Source: Myxococcota bacterium
GTDB lineage: Bacteria > Myxococcota_A > UBA9160 > UBA6930
Assembly: GCA_028285625.1 (NCBI GenBank)
Contig: JANQOX010000015.1
Span: 1 to 64,000 of the forward strand
DNA length: 64,000 nt
Direction of reading: 5' to 3'
In this document: in pieces, positions 27,187 through 34,935 of the stretch
Position numbering within the stretch: position 1 is the stretch's first letter
How the letters are laid out: each line of letters starts with the position of its first letter
The notes under the pieces: generated by a model
Databases searched by the model: none
Told to the model about the DNA's origin: nothing
The model's input: only the letters and a program-made list of their open reading frames with translations
Program-made: the position numbers and the translations under genes

Positions 27187-28106
27187 CCCGTCGGCTCCGC
27201 GTGGCGCCCGATCCACTCGAGCAACGTGCGATTCACCTCGTCGGGCCGCTCCTGATGCAGGAAGTGGCCGGCCCCCTCTACGCGCACCACCGAGAGGCCG
27301 CCGGGGAAGTCCTCGTTGCGCATGGCGATGTCGTGCAGGCGCGTATCCATGCAGCCATCGAGCGCGCCGGTCAGCGCCAACGTCGGTACGTGGATCGGGC
27401 TCTCCACCAGGCGCTGGGTCTCGCGCGCCGCGGCCGACCGCTGATCGGGCAGGGCGCGATAGTAGGCGAGCGCGGCGCGCTTCACGCCGGGCTGGGCCAG
27501 GGTGCGCTTCAGGCTCGCGAGGTCCCCGGCCGGCGCGTCCCATCCCGGGGACCAGTCGCGCCAGAGCTTCTCGATGAAAGCCCAATCGCGGGCTGAGACC
27601 ACGGCGTCGGCGAGGCCACGCAGCTGGAAGAAGGCGATGTACCACGACTTGCGCAGCTGGCTGGGGAGCGCCCGGAGCCCGTCGCTTTGCATCCGCCCCG
27701 GGTGGGGGATGGCGAGGGTCGTGAGCGAACAGAACCGGTCGGGCGCCAGCGCCGCGGCCGCGTAGCCGATCACGGCACCCCAGTCGTGTCCCACCAGATG
27801 GACCGGCTCGCCGCCCAGCTCGTCGACCCAGGCCACGACGTCCTCGGCCATGCGCACCACGTGATAGTCGCCGTCGGCGGGCTGCGAGCTGGGTTCGTAG
27901 CCCCGCATCATCGGCGCGATCGCCCGGTACCCAGCGGTCGCCAGTGCCGGCAGCTGGTGGCGGAACGAGTCCATGTGGTCGGGGAAGCCGTGCAGGCAGA
28001 GCACCGCCGGCCCAGCGCCCGCCGTGCGGGCGCTGAAGCGGAGCGTGCCGTGGTGGAGCGTGAACGCTGCGTCACCTCCGCCGCCCTGCACCGATTCCGT
28101 CTCCAT
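27183..28106 (-). CDS. Alpha/beta hydrolase, epoxide hydrolase-like
   Basis: 307 residues from ATG 28106, which has GGAGG 10 bases upstream; an ATG at 28163 would overlap the divergent gene. HGFPDH supplies the oxyanion region. The nucleophile elbow is GHDWGA with Asp108, and the late GAGHFLHQERP gives the catalytic His. An Asp nucleophile in HDWG, together with cap-domain tyrosines (LAYYRALP), is the signature of soluble epoxide hydrolases and haloalkane dehalogenase relatives rather than Ser esterases. It would hydrolyse epoxides, which P450s nearby could produce. It is convergent with the channel gene and divergent from the small gene at 28162. Confidence 0.85.
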   Translation of the reverse strand: METESVQGGGGDAAFTLHHGTLRFSARTAGAGPAVLCLHGFPDHMDSFRHQLPALATAGYRAIAPMMRGYEPSSQPADGDYHVVRMAEDVVAWVDELGGEPVHLVGHDWGAVIGYAAAALAPDRFCSLTTLAIPHPGRMQSDGLRALPSQLRKSWYIAFFQLRGLADAVVSARDWAFIEKLWRDWSPGWDAPAGDLASLKRTLAQPGVKRAALAYYRALPDQRSAAARETQRLVESPIHVPTLALTGALDGCMDTRLHDIAMRNEDFPGGLSVVRVEGAGHFLHQERPDEVNRTLLEWIGRHAEPTG

Positions 28107-28161
28107 CTGCGACTCGCCTCCGAACCCCACGCTAGTATCCCGGTCCGAGGGGGAGACGACC

Positions 28162-28401
28162 ATGGCCGATGAGGATCTTCAGGCAGAACTCGAGCGCCTG
28201 CGTGCCGAGAACGAAGCGCTCAAGGACAAGGAAAAGAAGGGGATCCGGCTCCAGGTGAGCCAGAAGGGAGCGGTCTCGCTGTATGGCATCCGCCGCTTCC
28301 CCATCACCTTCTACGGCGACGAGTGGGACACGATCCTCGGCATGACCGACGAGATCAAGTCGTTCATCCAGGAGCACGCGGACGAGCTGAAGCGCAAGTA
28401 G
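28162..28401 (+). CDS. Small conserved coiled-coil protein, unknown function
   Basis: 79 residues, with GGGGGAGA 4-5 bases before the ATG. A Glu-rich coiled coil (LQAELERLRAENEALKDK) is followed by a compact conserved-looking core with KGAVSLYGIRRFPITFYGDEWDTIL and a charged helical end. The GAVS.YG..RFP.T.Y.(D/E)(E/Q)W pattern is one I recall from short hypothetical proteins in several bacterial phyla, none with a known role. It shares a short divergent spacer with the epoxide hydrolase and precedes an enoyl-CoA hydratase homologue by 22 bases. It is probably a cytoplasmic oligomeric protein. Confidence 0.75.
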   Translation: MADEDLQAELERLRAENEALKDKEKKGIRLQVSQKGAVSLYGIRRFPITFYGDEWDTILGMTDEIKSFIQEHADELKRK

Positions 28402-28423
28402 GCGCCGCCGCAGGAGAACGAGC

Positions 28424-29194
28424 ATGGGGAGCATCCGGGTCGATCGCGCAGACGGCGTGGTGACGGTGACCCTCGACAGCCCGAAGCGGAAGAACGCGAT
28501 CTCCGCCGAGATGTGGGTCGGCCTGGGCGACGTGTTTCGCGAAGTCGCCGAGAGCCAGGACGACCGCGTGCTCGTGCTCACCGGTGCCGGTAGCGAGTTC
28601 TGCGCGGGCGCCGATCTCACGCCCGACCCCGAGAACCGACGCCACCAGCTCGACGCGATGCATCACTACGGCTGGGTGGGCCTGGCGCTCCACGAGATCC
28701 CGAAGCCCACCATCGCCAAGGTGCGGGGCGTGGCGATCGGCGCGGGGCTCAACATGGCGCTGGGCTGCGACCTGATCGTGGCGTCCGACACCGCGCGGTT
28801 CTCCGAGATCTTCGCGCGGCGCGGGCTCGCTCTCGACCTGGGTGGATCGTGGCTGCTGCCGCGGCTGATCGGGATGCACCGCGCGAAGGAGCTCGCCCTG
28901 TTCGGCGACATCCTGCCAGCCGAAGAAGCCGAGCGCATCGGGCTCGTGAACCGCATCGTGCCCGACGGCGAGCTCGACGCATTCGTGGACGACTGGGCCC
29001 GCCGTCTGGCGGCCGGGCCGCCCCTCGCGCTGCAGCTGAGCAAGCGCATGCTGAACGGCGCCTTTGCCAGCAGCCTCTCCGAGGCGCTCCATCAGGAGGC
29101 CATGGCGCAGACCGTGACCGGGCAGTCCAAGGACGTGCGCGAGGCGATGACCGCGTTCTTCGAGAAGCGAACGCCCGAGTTCAAGGGGCGCTAG
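28424..29194 (+). CDS. Enoyl-CoA hydratase/isomerase family protein
   Basis: 256 residues with AGGAGAA before the ATG. Crotonase-fold features: SPKRKNAIS, the first oxyanion loop (GAGSEFCAGADL), the second (VRGVAIGAGLNMALGCDL) and C-terminal FFEKRTPEFKGR. In the active-site segment FSEIFARRGLALDLGGSWLLPRL the Glu that hydratases carry before this stretch is replaced, while the Asp of LALDLGG and the later Glu of HRAKELAL are present. That pattern resembles PaaG-type delta3-delta2-enoyl-CoA isomerases more than true hydratases. The likely substrate is an unsaturated acyl-CoA of the beta-oxidation-like pathway encoded around it. Confidence 0.9.
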   Translation: MGSIRVDRADGVVTVTLDSPKRKNAISAEMWVGLGDVFREVAESQDDRVLVLTGAGSEFCAGADLTPDPENRRHQLDAMHHYGWVGLALHEIPKPTIAKVRGVAIGAGLNMALGCDLIVASDTARFSEIFARRGLALDLGGSWLLPRLIGMHRAKELALFGDILPAEEAERIGLVNRIVPDGELDAFVDDWARRLAAGPPLALQLSKRMLNGAFASSLSEALHQEAMAQTVTGQSKDVREAMTAFFEKRTPEFKGR

Positions 29195-29201
29195 CCGCCC
29201 G

Positions 29202-29215
29202 GCGGGCGCGCCCGC
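29202..29215. terminator. GC-rich palindrome between convergent genes
   Basis: GCGGGCGCGCCCGC is a perfect 14-base palindrome between the convergent hydratase-family and SDR genes. It lies inside a larger inverted arrangement bounded by CTAGC and GCTAG, which contain both stop codons. There is no T-tract on either side, so it may be a bidirectional RNA hairpin that blocks exonucleases rather than an intrinsic terminator. Confidence 0.35.
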
Positions 29216-29994
29216 TAGTCCATTCGCTCGCCGCCGTTGACCAGAAGGGTCTGACCGGTGATGCCGCGCGCGCGCTCGGAGGCCAGCAGGACCACCGCTT
29301 CGGCCACGTCTTCGTCCGGCACGATGCGTCCGAGCGGGATGCGCCCGGCGATCTCGTCCACGATGTCCTGCTCGCTGCGCTCTTCGCTCTTGGCGCGGAA
29401 CTTGACGAACGTCTGGACCGGCGGCCCCCACATCCAGCTGGGTACGACCATGTTCACGCGGATCTGGTCCGCGCCGAGTTCGTCGGTCAGGTAGTACATG
29501 GCCGAGCGCAGGGCGCCCTTGGACGCGGCATAGCCCGCCTGGGGAAGCTGCGGCTCGAACATCGACTGCGACCCGATCAGTACCACCGACCCGCCGCCGC
29601 CCTGCTTCATCTCGGGGACCAGGGCACGCAGGAGCGTCATGGTGCCGATGACGTTGGTCTCGTAGGCACGTCGCCAGTGCTCGAAGTCGGTGTCGGCGAG
29701 TCCCCCGAAGACGTTCTCGTAGGCCGCCACCTGCGCCACCGCGTCGAGCCGGCCGAACCGCTCGGTGGCGGTGCTCGCGACGCGCGCGCAGTCGTCGGCC
29801 TGGGTGATGTCGGCCTGGGCGATGGCGACCCGCTCGCCCGAAGGGTCGAGCTCTTCGGCGGTCTTCTGGAGGACCTCCTCGGTCCGCGCGGCGAGCACCA
29901 CCTGGGCGCCGTCGCGCAGGGCCAGCCGCGCGATCTCGCGACCCAGCCCCGAGCCCACGCCCGAGACGACCAGGGTTCTTCCTTCGAGGATCAT
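29215..29994 (-). CDS. Short-chain dehydrogenase/reductase
   Basis: 259 residues from ATG 29994. Motifs: SGVGSGLG in the cofactor loop, AARTEE after strand 2, the Ser of LIGSQSM, and YAASK with catalytic Tyr/Lys. NVIGTMTLLRALVP and GITGQTLLVNGG are standard. It lies 28 bases downstream of the HAD-acyltransferase gene on the minus strand and is probably co-transcribed with it and with the Rieske oxygenase. Its start sits at the end of a 32-base tandem duplication, so an alternative upstream ATG begins an 11-codon mini-ORF (MILEAPGGMNG) whose stop overlaps this start. Substrate unknown. Confidence 0.88.
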   Translation of the reverse strand: MILEGRTLVVSGVGSGLGREIARLALRDGAQVVLAARTEEVLQKTAEELDPSGERVAIAQADITQADDCARVASTATERFGRLDAVAQVAAYENVFGGLADTDFEHWRRAYETNVIGTMTLLRALVPEMKQGGGGSVVLIGSQSMFEPQLPQAGYAASKGALRSAMYYLTDELGADQIRVNMVVPSWMWGPPVQTFVKFRAKSEERSEQDIVDEIAGRIPLGRIVPDEDVAEAVVLLASERARGITGQTLLVNGGERMD

Positions 29995-30053
29995 CCGTTC
30001 ATCCCTCCGGGCGCTTCGAGGATCATCCGCTCTTCCCTCCGAGCACTTCGAGG
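29982..30053 (-). repeat. 32-bp tandem duplication of a translation start region
   Basis: Copies begin at 29982 and 30014 (28 of 32 bases identical), and an 8-base remnant begins at 30046. On the minus strand each full copy carries a GGAGGG ribosome site, a GG-ATG-ATCCTCGAAG start and the codons for MILE. The copy nearer the gene is the true SDR start. The upstream copy makes a mini-ORF that ends on it. The oldest remnant lies in the C-terminal codons (YLEVLGGKSG) of the upstream acyltransferase gene, so the repeat also shaped that gene's end. Confidence 0.8.
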
Positions 30054-31453
30054 TAGCGATTGCGTATGGCCTGGATCTCGGCGTCGAGATTCTCCACGCG
30101 CCAGTCGCTGGTTTCGATGGGCGGCAGCACCACGGCCTCGACCGTGGCCGGTCGAACCACCACCGCGTCCTTGGGCAGCGCGTCGAGCACGTTGCGGAAC
30201 ACGACCGGGACGATGGGCACGCCGGCCTGCATCGCCATGTGGAAGGCACCCTTCTTGAAGCGTCCCAGCCTCGGGGTGGGCGAGCGCGTGCCCTCGGGCG
30301 CGATGGCCAGCGAGCGACCTTGTCGCAGCGCTTCGACCGCCGGCTCGAGCGCTTCGATGGCCTTGCCGGTGTCGGCCCGATCCACGAAGACGACGCCCGC
30401 GGCGGAGAAGACCGGACCGAAGATGGGGTTGCGGAGGATCTCCTTCTTGCCCACGCCGGTCAGGTCGCGCCGCAACATCTTCATCATCAGAACCGCGTCG
30501 AGCGCGCTCTGGTGGTTGAAGATGAACACCGCCGGCCGGTGGGACCAGAGGTGCTCTTCGCCTTCCACGCGCAGATCGACGCCCGCGAGCGAGGTGGCCA
30601 GGTCGCTCCACACCGCGCCCGCCATGTTCACGGCTTCGCGTCGCGATGCGTTGACCAGCCCGGCGGCCGCACCGGCCCAGAGGCTCGGCACCAGACTTCC
30701 GTACACCATGGCCGTACGGGCCACGTCGCCCAGGCTGGGGGCGCCGCGGCTGTGGAAGCTGCGCACGGGCCACTTCCGTTCCTTCGCGATCTGCAGCAGG
30801 CTGCGGTTCGGGTTCAGCGGGCGCGGTCGGCCGACGGCTTCGAGCAGCGGCAGGTCTTCGTGACTGTCCGAGTAGAAGTAGCTCTCGTCGAGGTCGAGCC
30901 CGTGCTCGGCGGCCAGTTCGCGCGCGGCCACCGCCTTGCCCTCGCCGTAGCAGGTCGGGTGCAACACGCGTCCCGTGAAGATGCCGTCTTCCACCTCCAG
31001 GCGGGTGCAGAGCACGTGCTGGATTCCCATCTCGCGCGCCAGCGGTTCGGCCTGGTAGGGCGTGGCGGACGAGATGATCGCGACGGTGTGTCCCATCTCT
31101 TGATGGGCACGGACCAGCGCGCGGGACTCGGGGTAGATCTGGGTCGCGAGGTGCTTCTCGAAGACCTCCTCGCCGATCTCCTGCATCACCGTCTCGGCGA
31201 GCCCGCGGTAGGCGGCGGTGGTCGCGGCCATGAACCCCGAAAAGCCCATTCGCCCGGTCGCGAAGCTCAGGCTACCGACCAGCGATTCGCCGATCTCCCG
31301 GGGCGACATGCGGCCCGAGACCAGGCGTTCTCGGATGAAGGCCGTGGCCGAGAAGCCCGCGAGCAGCGTCTGGTCCAGGTCGAAGAGGGCACCCACCGTG
31401 GGGCCACTGGGGCCCTTGCGGATGTCCTCGGTCAGGCGGGCGTGGAGGCTCAT
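30023..31453 (-). CDS. HAD-IB phosphatase / PlsC acyltransferase fusion
   Basis: 476 residues with AAGGA before the ATG. Residues ~20-225 are a HAD subfamily IB phosphatase (FDLDQTLL, IISSATP, and the final YFYSDSHEDLPLLE acidic motif). Residues ~290-460 are a 1-acyl-glycerol-phosphate acyltransferase-like domain with NHQSALDA (NHx4D), VFVDR and APEGTRS. The two families often occur fused in one gene in actinobacteria and related groups; the acyltransferase would acylate lysophosphatidic acid or a related acceptor at the inner membrane and the HAD domain dephosphorylate a phosphate ester. Its context here is a Rieske oxygenase and an SDR, so a lipid or sterol ester role is possible but unproven. 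Confidence 0.9.
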   Translation of the reverse strand: MSLHARLTEDIRKGPSGPTVGALFDLDQTLLAGFSATAFIRERLVSGRMSPREIGESLVGSLSFATGRMGFSGFMAATTAAYRGLAETVMQEIGEEVFEKHLATQIYPESRALVRAHQEMGHTVAIISSATPYQAEPLAREMGIQHVLCTRLEVEDGIFTGRVLHPTCYGEGKAVAARELAAEHGLDLDESYFYSDSHEDLPLLEAVGRPRPLNPNRSLLQIAKERKWPVRSFHSRGAPSLGDVARTAMVYGSLVPSLWAGAAAGLVNASRREAVNMAGAVWSDLATSLAGVDLRVEGEEHLWSHRPAVFIFNHQSALDAVLMMKMLRRDLTGVGKKEILRNPIFGPVFSAAGVVFVDRADTGKAIEALEPAVEALRQGRSLAIAPEGTRSPTPRLGRFKKGAFHMAMQAGVPIVPVVFRNVLDALPKDAVVVRPATVEAVVLPPIETSDWRVENLDAEIQAIRNRYLEVLGGKSG

Positions 31454-31533
31454 CGGGGGGTTCCTTCGGGCTGCGGGCCCGGCGGGCGCTTCAGTATATC
31501 CCGCCCCCGCCCCTCTCGGGCGCGCCCCGAGGC

Positions 31534-32733
31534 CTACCCCAGCGGGTCGCCCGCGGCGAAGGCGGCGTCCAGGTCCTCATCGTCCGCCTCGAGCAGCCGC
31601 TCGACCCAGGCGTGGAAGCGCTGCCCGCCGCCCTCGTTGCGTCCGAACAGCACTTCGTCGAGGGCGCCAGTGGCCAGCGCGCGTTGCTGGCGCAGGCCCG
31701 TGGCGTAGTCCTCCTCGCGCACGACGTGGCCGAGCAACTCGAACATCTGCTCGGCGCCGGCCCGCTCGTCGTCCGCAGGAGCGCGCTCCATCAGGTAGGT
31801 CTGCCGCGTGATGGAGGTGCCCACGGTCTCCCCGGGGAAGAGCTGCGAGACCAGCACGGCGCGCCCGCCCGTCTCGAACGTGGCGATGGACACGTGGGGA
31901 AAGATCGTCCACACGCCGGTCAGCAGCCGCGCTTCGGGCCAGTCCGCTTCGGGCGTTCCTTCGAGCTTGGCGTGGGAAGGGTTCGGGCCATCCATGCGCT
32001 GATGCGGACCCCAGGCCGTGTAGAGCGGCCGATTGGGAAAGTCCGGTCCGAAGGTGTCCTTGTGCAGGATCGGCAGGTGATAGAGATCGAGGTAGCCGTC
32101 GTAGGCGATCTTCCAGTTCGGTCCCGCCACCTCGCGCTGGCCGAACACGTGCCAGGTCTCGAACCCGAAGCGCTCGAGCAGCGCGTCGTAGCCCGCGAGG
32201 AATCCACCGAAGTCGAGGTCGAGATCCGGTCGCAGCCCGACCCAGACGAGGCCCGCGCGTTCGTGGGTGGGCAGCGCGGTGAGCCCGTGGCAGGCGCGGT
32301 CGACTTCGCCGAAGTCGTCGGGGGCGAGAATGCCGACGAGCGCACCCTGCGCGTCGTAGGTCCAGGCGTGATACGGACACGAAAAGCGCCGGGCCTTGCC
32401 GGTGCCCTCGGCGACGACCTGGGCGCCGCGGTGACTGCAGGTGTTGAAGAAGCTGCGCACCGTGCCATCGGGCCCACGTACGATCAGGACCGGACGGCCC
32501 GCGGCTTCCAACGCCTTGTAGCAACCCGGTGCCGGAAGCTCGGCCGAGAGCGCCAGGACGAGCGGCGTGCGGCGGAAGATCCGGTCCACTTCGCGCTCGA
32601 AGCGATCGGGGTCGAGGTAGTTCGCCGCCGGCACGCGCCCGACGCCGTCGGTCTGGTCGATGGTTCCGGCGCGCGCATGGGCGAGGCTGCGTTGGGCCAT
32701 CTGCACCAGCTGCTTGTGCGCGAGGTCGTTCAT
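31534..32733 (-). CDS. Rieske non-heme iron oxygenase, alpha-subunit type
   Basis: 399 residues with AGGAG before the ATG. The Rieske [2Fe-2S] site is CSHRG with CPYHAW, spacing C-x-H-x17-C-x2-H. The catalytic mononuclear iron site is D-x2-H-x4-H in YLDLYHLPILH, preceded by NWKIAYDG. The C-terminal half is the SRPBCC-type catalytic domain. Such enzymes hydroxylate aromatic, terpenoid or steroid rings and need a ferredoxin/reductase partner, which is not in this window. It is the first gene of a probable minus-strand operon with the HAD-acyltransferase fusion and an SDR, and is divergent from a CoA-transferase/racemase gene. Confidence 0.92.
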   Translation of the reverse strand: MNDLAHKQLVQMAQRSLAHARAGTIDQTDGVGRVPAANYLDPDRFEREVDRIFRRTPLVLALSAELPAPGCYKALEAAGRPVLIVRGPDGTVRSFFNTCSHRGAQVVAEGTGKARRFSCPYHAWTYDAQGALVGILAPDDFGEVDRACHGLTALPTHERAGLVWVGLRPDLDLDFGGFLAGYDALLERFGFETWHVFGQREVAGPNWKIAYDGYLDLYHLPILHKDTFGPDFPNRPLYTAWGPHQRMDGPNPSHAKLEGTPEADWPEARLLTGVWTIFPHVSIATFETGGRAVLVSQLFPGETVGTSITRQTYLMERAPADDERAGAEQMFELLGHVVREEDYATGLRQQRALATGALDEVLFGRNEGGGQRFHAWVERLLEADDEDLDAAFAAGDPLG

Positions 32734-32822
32734 GGTGGGGACTCCTGGACGCCCTATGTTACCGCCGAACCTTCGGGGCGGCGCGGTCCACCGAGCCGCG
32801 CAGGTGCACGAGGAGGAGGGTC

Positions 32823-33965
32823 GTGGGAGGTCCGCTGGACGGTGTACGGGTGATCGAGCTCGCGGGGCTCGGGGCCTTGCCCTACGGGTCGCTGCGGCTC
32901 GCCGACATGGGCGCCGAAGTCATCCGCGTCGACCGGCTCTCCGAGGTGCCCTCGGACCCGGAGCCCAGTGCCGGGAGCTTCTGGGACCGCGGGCACCGCT
33001 CGGTGGCGGTGGACCTGAAGCACGAGGGCGGGGTCGAAGCGGTGCTTCGTCTCGCCGAGACCGCCGACGTGTTTCTCGAGTCGTTTCGCCCAGGCGTGGT
33101 CGAGCGGCTGGGCGTCGGTCCCGACGCGGTGCTCGGGCGGAATGCGCGCGTGGTCTACGGCCGGCTGACGGGTTGGGGGCAGGAGGGCCCGCTGGCCCAC
33201 GCTGCGGGGCATTCGATCAACTACGAAGCGCTCACGGGTTTCATCCGCGGGGTGGGCCCGCCGGGCGGGCCGCCGGTCCCCGTGCTCAACGTCCTCGGCG
33301 ACTTCGCGGGGGGCGGGCTGCACCTGGCCTACGGGGTGGTGTGCGCGCTGTTCGAGGCGCAGCGGTCCGGGCGCGGTCAGGTGATCGATGCGGCCATGGT
33401 CGACGGCGCCGCCGCGCTCCAGTTGCCGTTCTACTCCATGCAGGCCATGGGCCTGCACAAAGATCGTCTGGGGACCAACTTCTTCGACGGCGCCGCACCC
33501 AACTACGCCGTCTACGAGACGGCCGACGGCAAGTGGGTGACCGTCGCACCCATCGAGCCGAAGTTCTGGGCCGAACTGATCGAACGCCTCGGCCTCGACG
33601 CGGCCGACCTCGGAGACCCGCAGGATCGCAGCCTCTGGCCCTCGCAGCAGCAGAAGCTCGCGGCCGTCTTCAAGACCCGCACCCGCGACGAATGGTGCGA
33701 GCAGCTCGAGGGCACGGACACCTGCTTTGCGCCGTGCCTCACCTGGGACGAGGCCGTGGCGCACCCGCACAACCGCGCACGGGGCGTCTTCGACGAGACG
33801 GGCGGCCGGCCCGCGCCGATCCCTACTCCGCGCATGAGCCGCACGCCGGGCACGCCGGGCCCGTCTCCGGCGTGGATCGGCGCGGACACCGGAGCGGTGC
33901 TCGCCGAAGCCGGCCTCACCAGCGCCGAGATCGACGCACTGCGTACGAGCGGCGCGGTGGCCTAG
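32823..33965 (+). CDS. CaiB/BaiF-family protein, alpha-methylacyl-CoA racemase-like
   Basis: 380 residues from GTG 32823, chosen because AGGAGGAGGG stands immediately upstream and the protein then begins with the family's PLDGVRVIELAG. Features: GADVIRVDR-type motif (GAEVIRVDR), GHSINYEALTG with a His in the racemase base position, NVLGDFAGGG with the partnering Asp, and the late ADGKWVTVAPIEPKFW. The His/Asp pair and the absence of the longer transferase insertions favour alpha-methylacyl-CoA racemase over CoA transferase. That enzyme epimerises 2-methylacyl-CoAs so that branched or sterol side chains can enter beta-oxidation. This fits the enoyl-CoA genes nearby. Confidence 0.88.
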   Translation: MGGPLDGVRVIELAGLGALPYGSLRLADMGAEVIRVDRLSEVPSDPEPSAGSFWDRGHRSVAVDLKHEGGVEAVLRLAETADVFLESFRPGVVERLGVGPDAVLGRNARVVYGRLTGWGQEGPLAHAAGHSINYEALTGFIRGVGPPGGPPVPVLNVLGDFAGGGLHLAYGVVCALFEAQRSGRGQVIDAAMVDGAAALQLPFYSMQAMGLHKDRLGTNFFDGAAPNYAVYETADGKWVTVAPIEPKFWAELIERLGLDAADLGDPQDRSLWPSQQQKLAAVFKTRTRDEWCEQLEGTDTCFAPCLTWDEAVAHPHNRARGVFDETGGRPAPIPTPRMSRTPGTPGPSPAWIGADTGAVLAEAGLTSAEIDALRTSGAVA

Positions 33966-33974
33966 CGCCGGCGC
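33965..33974. terminator. Short GC palindrome between convergent genes
   Basis: GCGCCGGCGC is a perfect 10-base palindrome starting in the stop codon of the racemase-like gene and lying before the stop of the convergent SDR at 33981. There is no T-tract. The layout is like that at 29202-29215, so it is possibly a shared transcript end. Confidence 0.25.
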
Positions 33975-33980
33975 GCCCGC

Positions 33981-34853
33981 CTAGCCTTCGAACGGCGGCT
34001 TGCCCAGCTGGTCTCGGATCGGGGTGAAGGCGGGCATGCGCATGGCTCGGCGTTGCCAGTTGGCGCCGTCCACCACCAGGGTGTGCCCGGTGACGTAGGA
34101 GGCAAACGGCGACGCCAGAAACGTCGCCGCCCAGCCGAGTTCGCGCGCGCGCCCGGTGCGACCGGCCGGGGCGCTCTGCTCTTCGTCGTCGTCGCCGCGT
34201 CCGGGGACGCCGCGGATGTCCTCGGTCTCGTCGGCGTGGGGGAAGAGCCCGGGCACCAGCCCGTTCACGCGAATGCCGTAGGTGCCCCACTCGACGGCCA
34301 GGGTCTCGGTCAGGTTCTTCACGCCGGCCTTGGCCGCCGACGAGTGCGCGAAACCCGGGCCACCGGTCCAGGCGTAGGACGCCCCGATGTTGACGATGCT
34401 GCCCGGCGTGCCCGCCGCGATGTGCCGGCGGCCGAACTCGCGCGCGCAGTGGAAGGTGCCGTTCAGTACGATGTCCACGACCGTCCGCCAGCCGTTCGGC
34501 GAGAGGTCTTCAGCGGGGACGGGGAAGTTGCCCGCGGCGTTGTTCACCAGGACCGAGGGCCGCGCGAAGGCCGCCTCGACCTCGTCGAACGCCGCCGCCA
34601 CGCGTTCGGGGTCGCGAATGTCGCAGGAGACACCGACCGCCCTCCCACCGAGCGCCTCGACGGCCGAGACGCCCGCCGCGCGATGCTCGTCGCCGCGCGA
34701 CAGGATGGCGATGTGCGCGCCGAGCCGCGCGAACTCGAGGGCGATGGCGCGGCCGAGGCCGGTGCCCCCGCCCGTCACCACGACGGTCTCGCCGTCGAAG
34801 GTGCCCGCGGGCAGCGCAGAAGCGCCCAGCGGCGGCGGTTCGGGAAGGGCCAT
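33981..34853 (-). CDS. 2,4-dienoyl-CoA reductase-like SDR
   Basis: 290 residues from ATG 34853. It has TGGGTGLG in the cofactor loop, NNAAGNFPVPAEDLS, VEWGTYGIRVNGLVPG and a ~20-residue acidic insertion (DIRGVPGRGDDDEEQ) near the C terminus. NAAGNF and the HSSAAKAGV segment are hallmarks of NADPH-dependent 2,4-dienoyl-CoA reductases. In these the usual catalytic Tyr of YxxxK is replaced; here the position is Ser while Lys is kept. It would reduce dienoyl-CoA intermediates during breakdown of unsaturated acyl chains, matching the isomerase-type neighbours. It is convergent with the racemase-like gene and divergent from an enoyl-CoA family gene. Confidence 0.85.
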   Translation of the reverse strand: MALPEPPPLGASALPAGTFDGETVVVTGGGTGLGRAIALEFARLGAHIAILSRGDEHRAAGVSAVEALGGRAVGVSCDIRDPERVAAAFDEVEAAFARPSVLVNNAAGNFPVPAEDLSPNGWRTVVDIVLNGTFHCAREFGRRHIAAGTPGSIVNIGASYAWTGGPGFAHSSAAKAGVKNLTETLAVEWGTYGIRVNGLVPGLFPHADETEDIRGVPGRGDDDEEQSAPAGRTGRARELGWAATFLASPFASYVTGHTLVVDGANWQRRAMRMPAFTPIRDQLGKPPFEG

Positions 34854-34935
34854 CTCGTCTCCTCTCGCGCAGGGTGGGGGATGATACCCTCCTGCCTTCC
34901 TGCGCGTGGCCTCGGGCCACGATCGGGGAGGACCC

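Noticed and set aside
29992..30028. 11-codon mini-ORF MILEAPGGMNG as a regulatory leader peptide
   Set aside because: It is explained by the 32-bp tandem duplication. No amino acid run typical of attenuation peptides is present. Kept as a repeat finding only.
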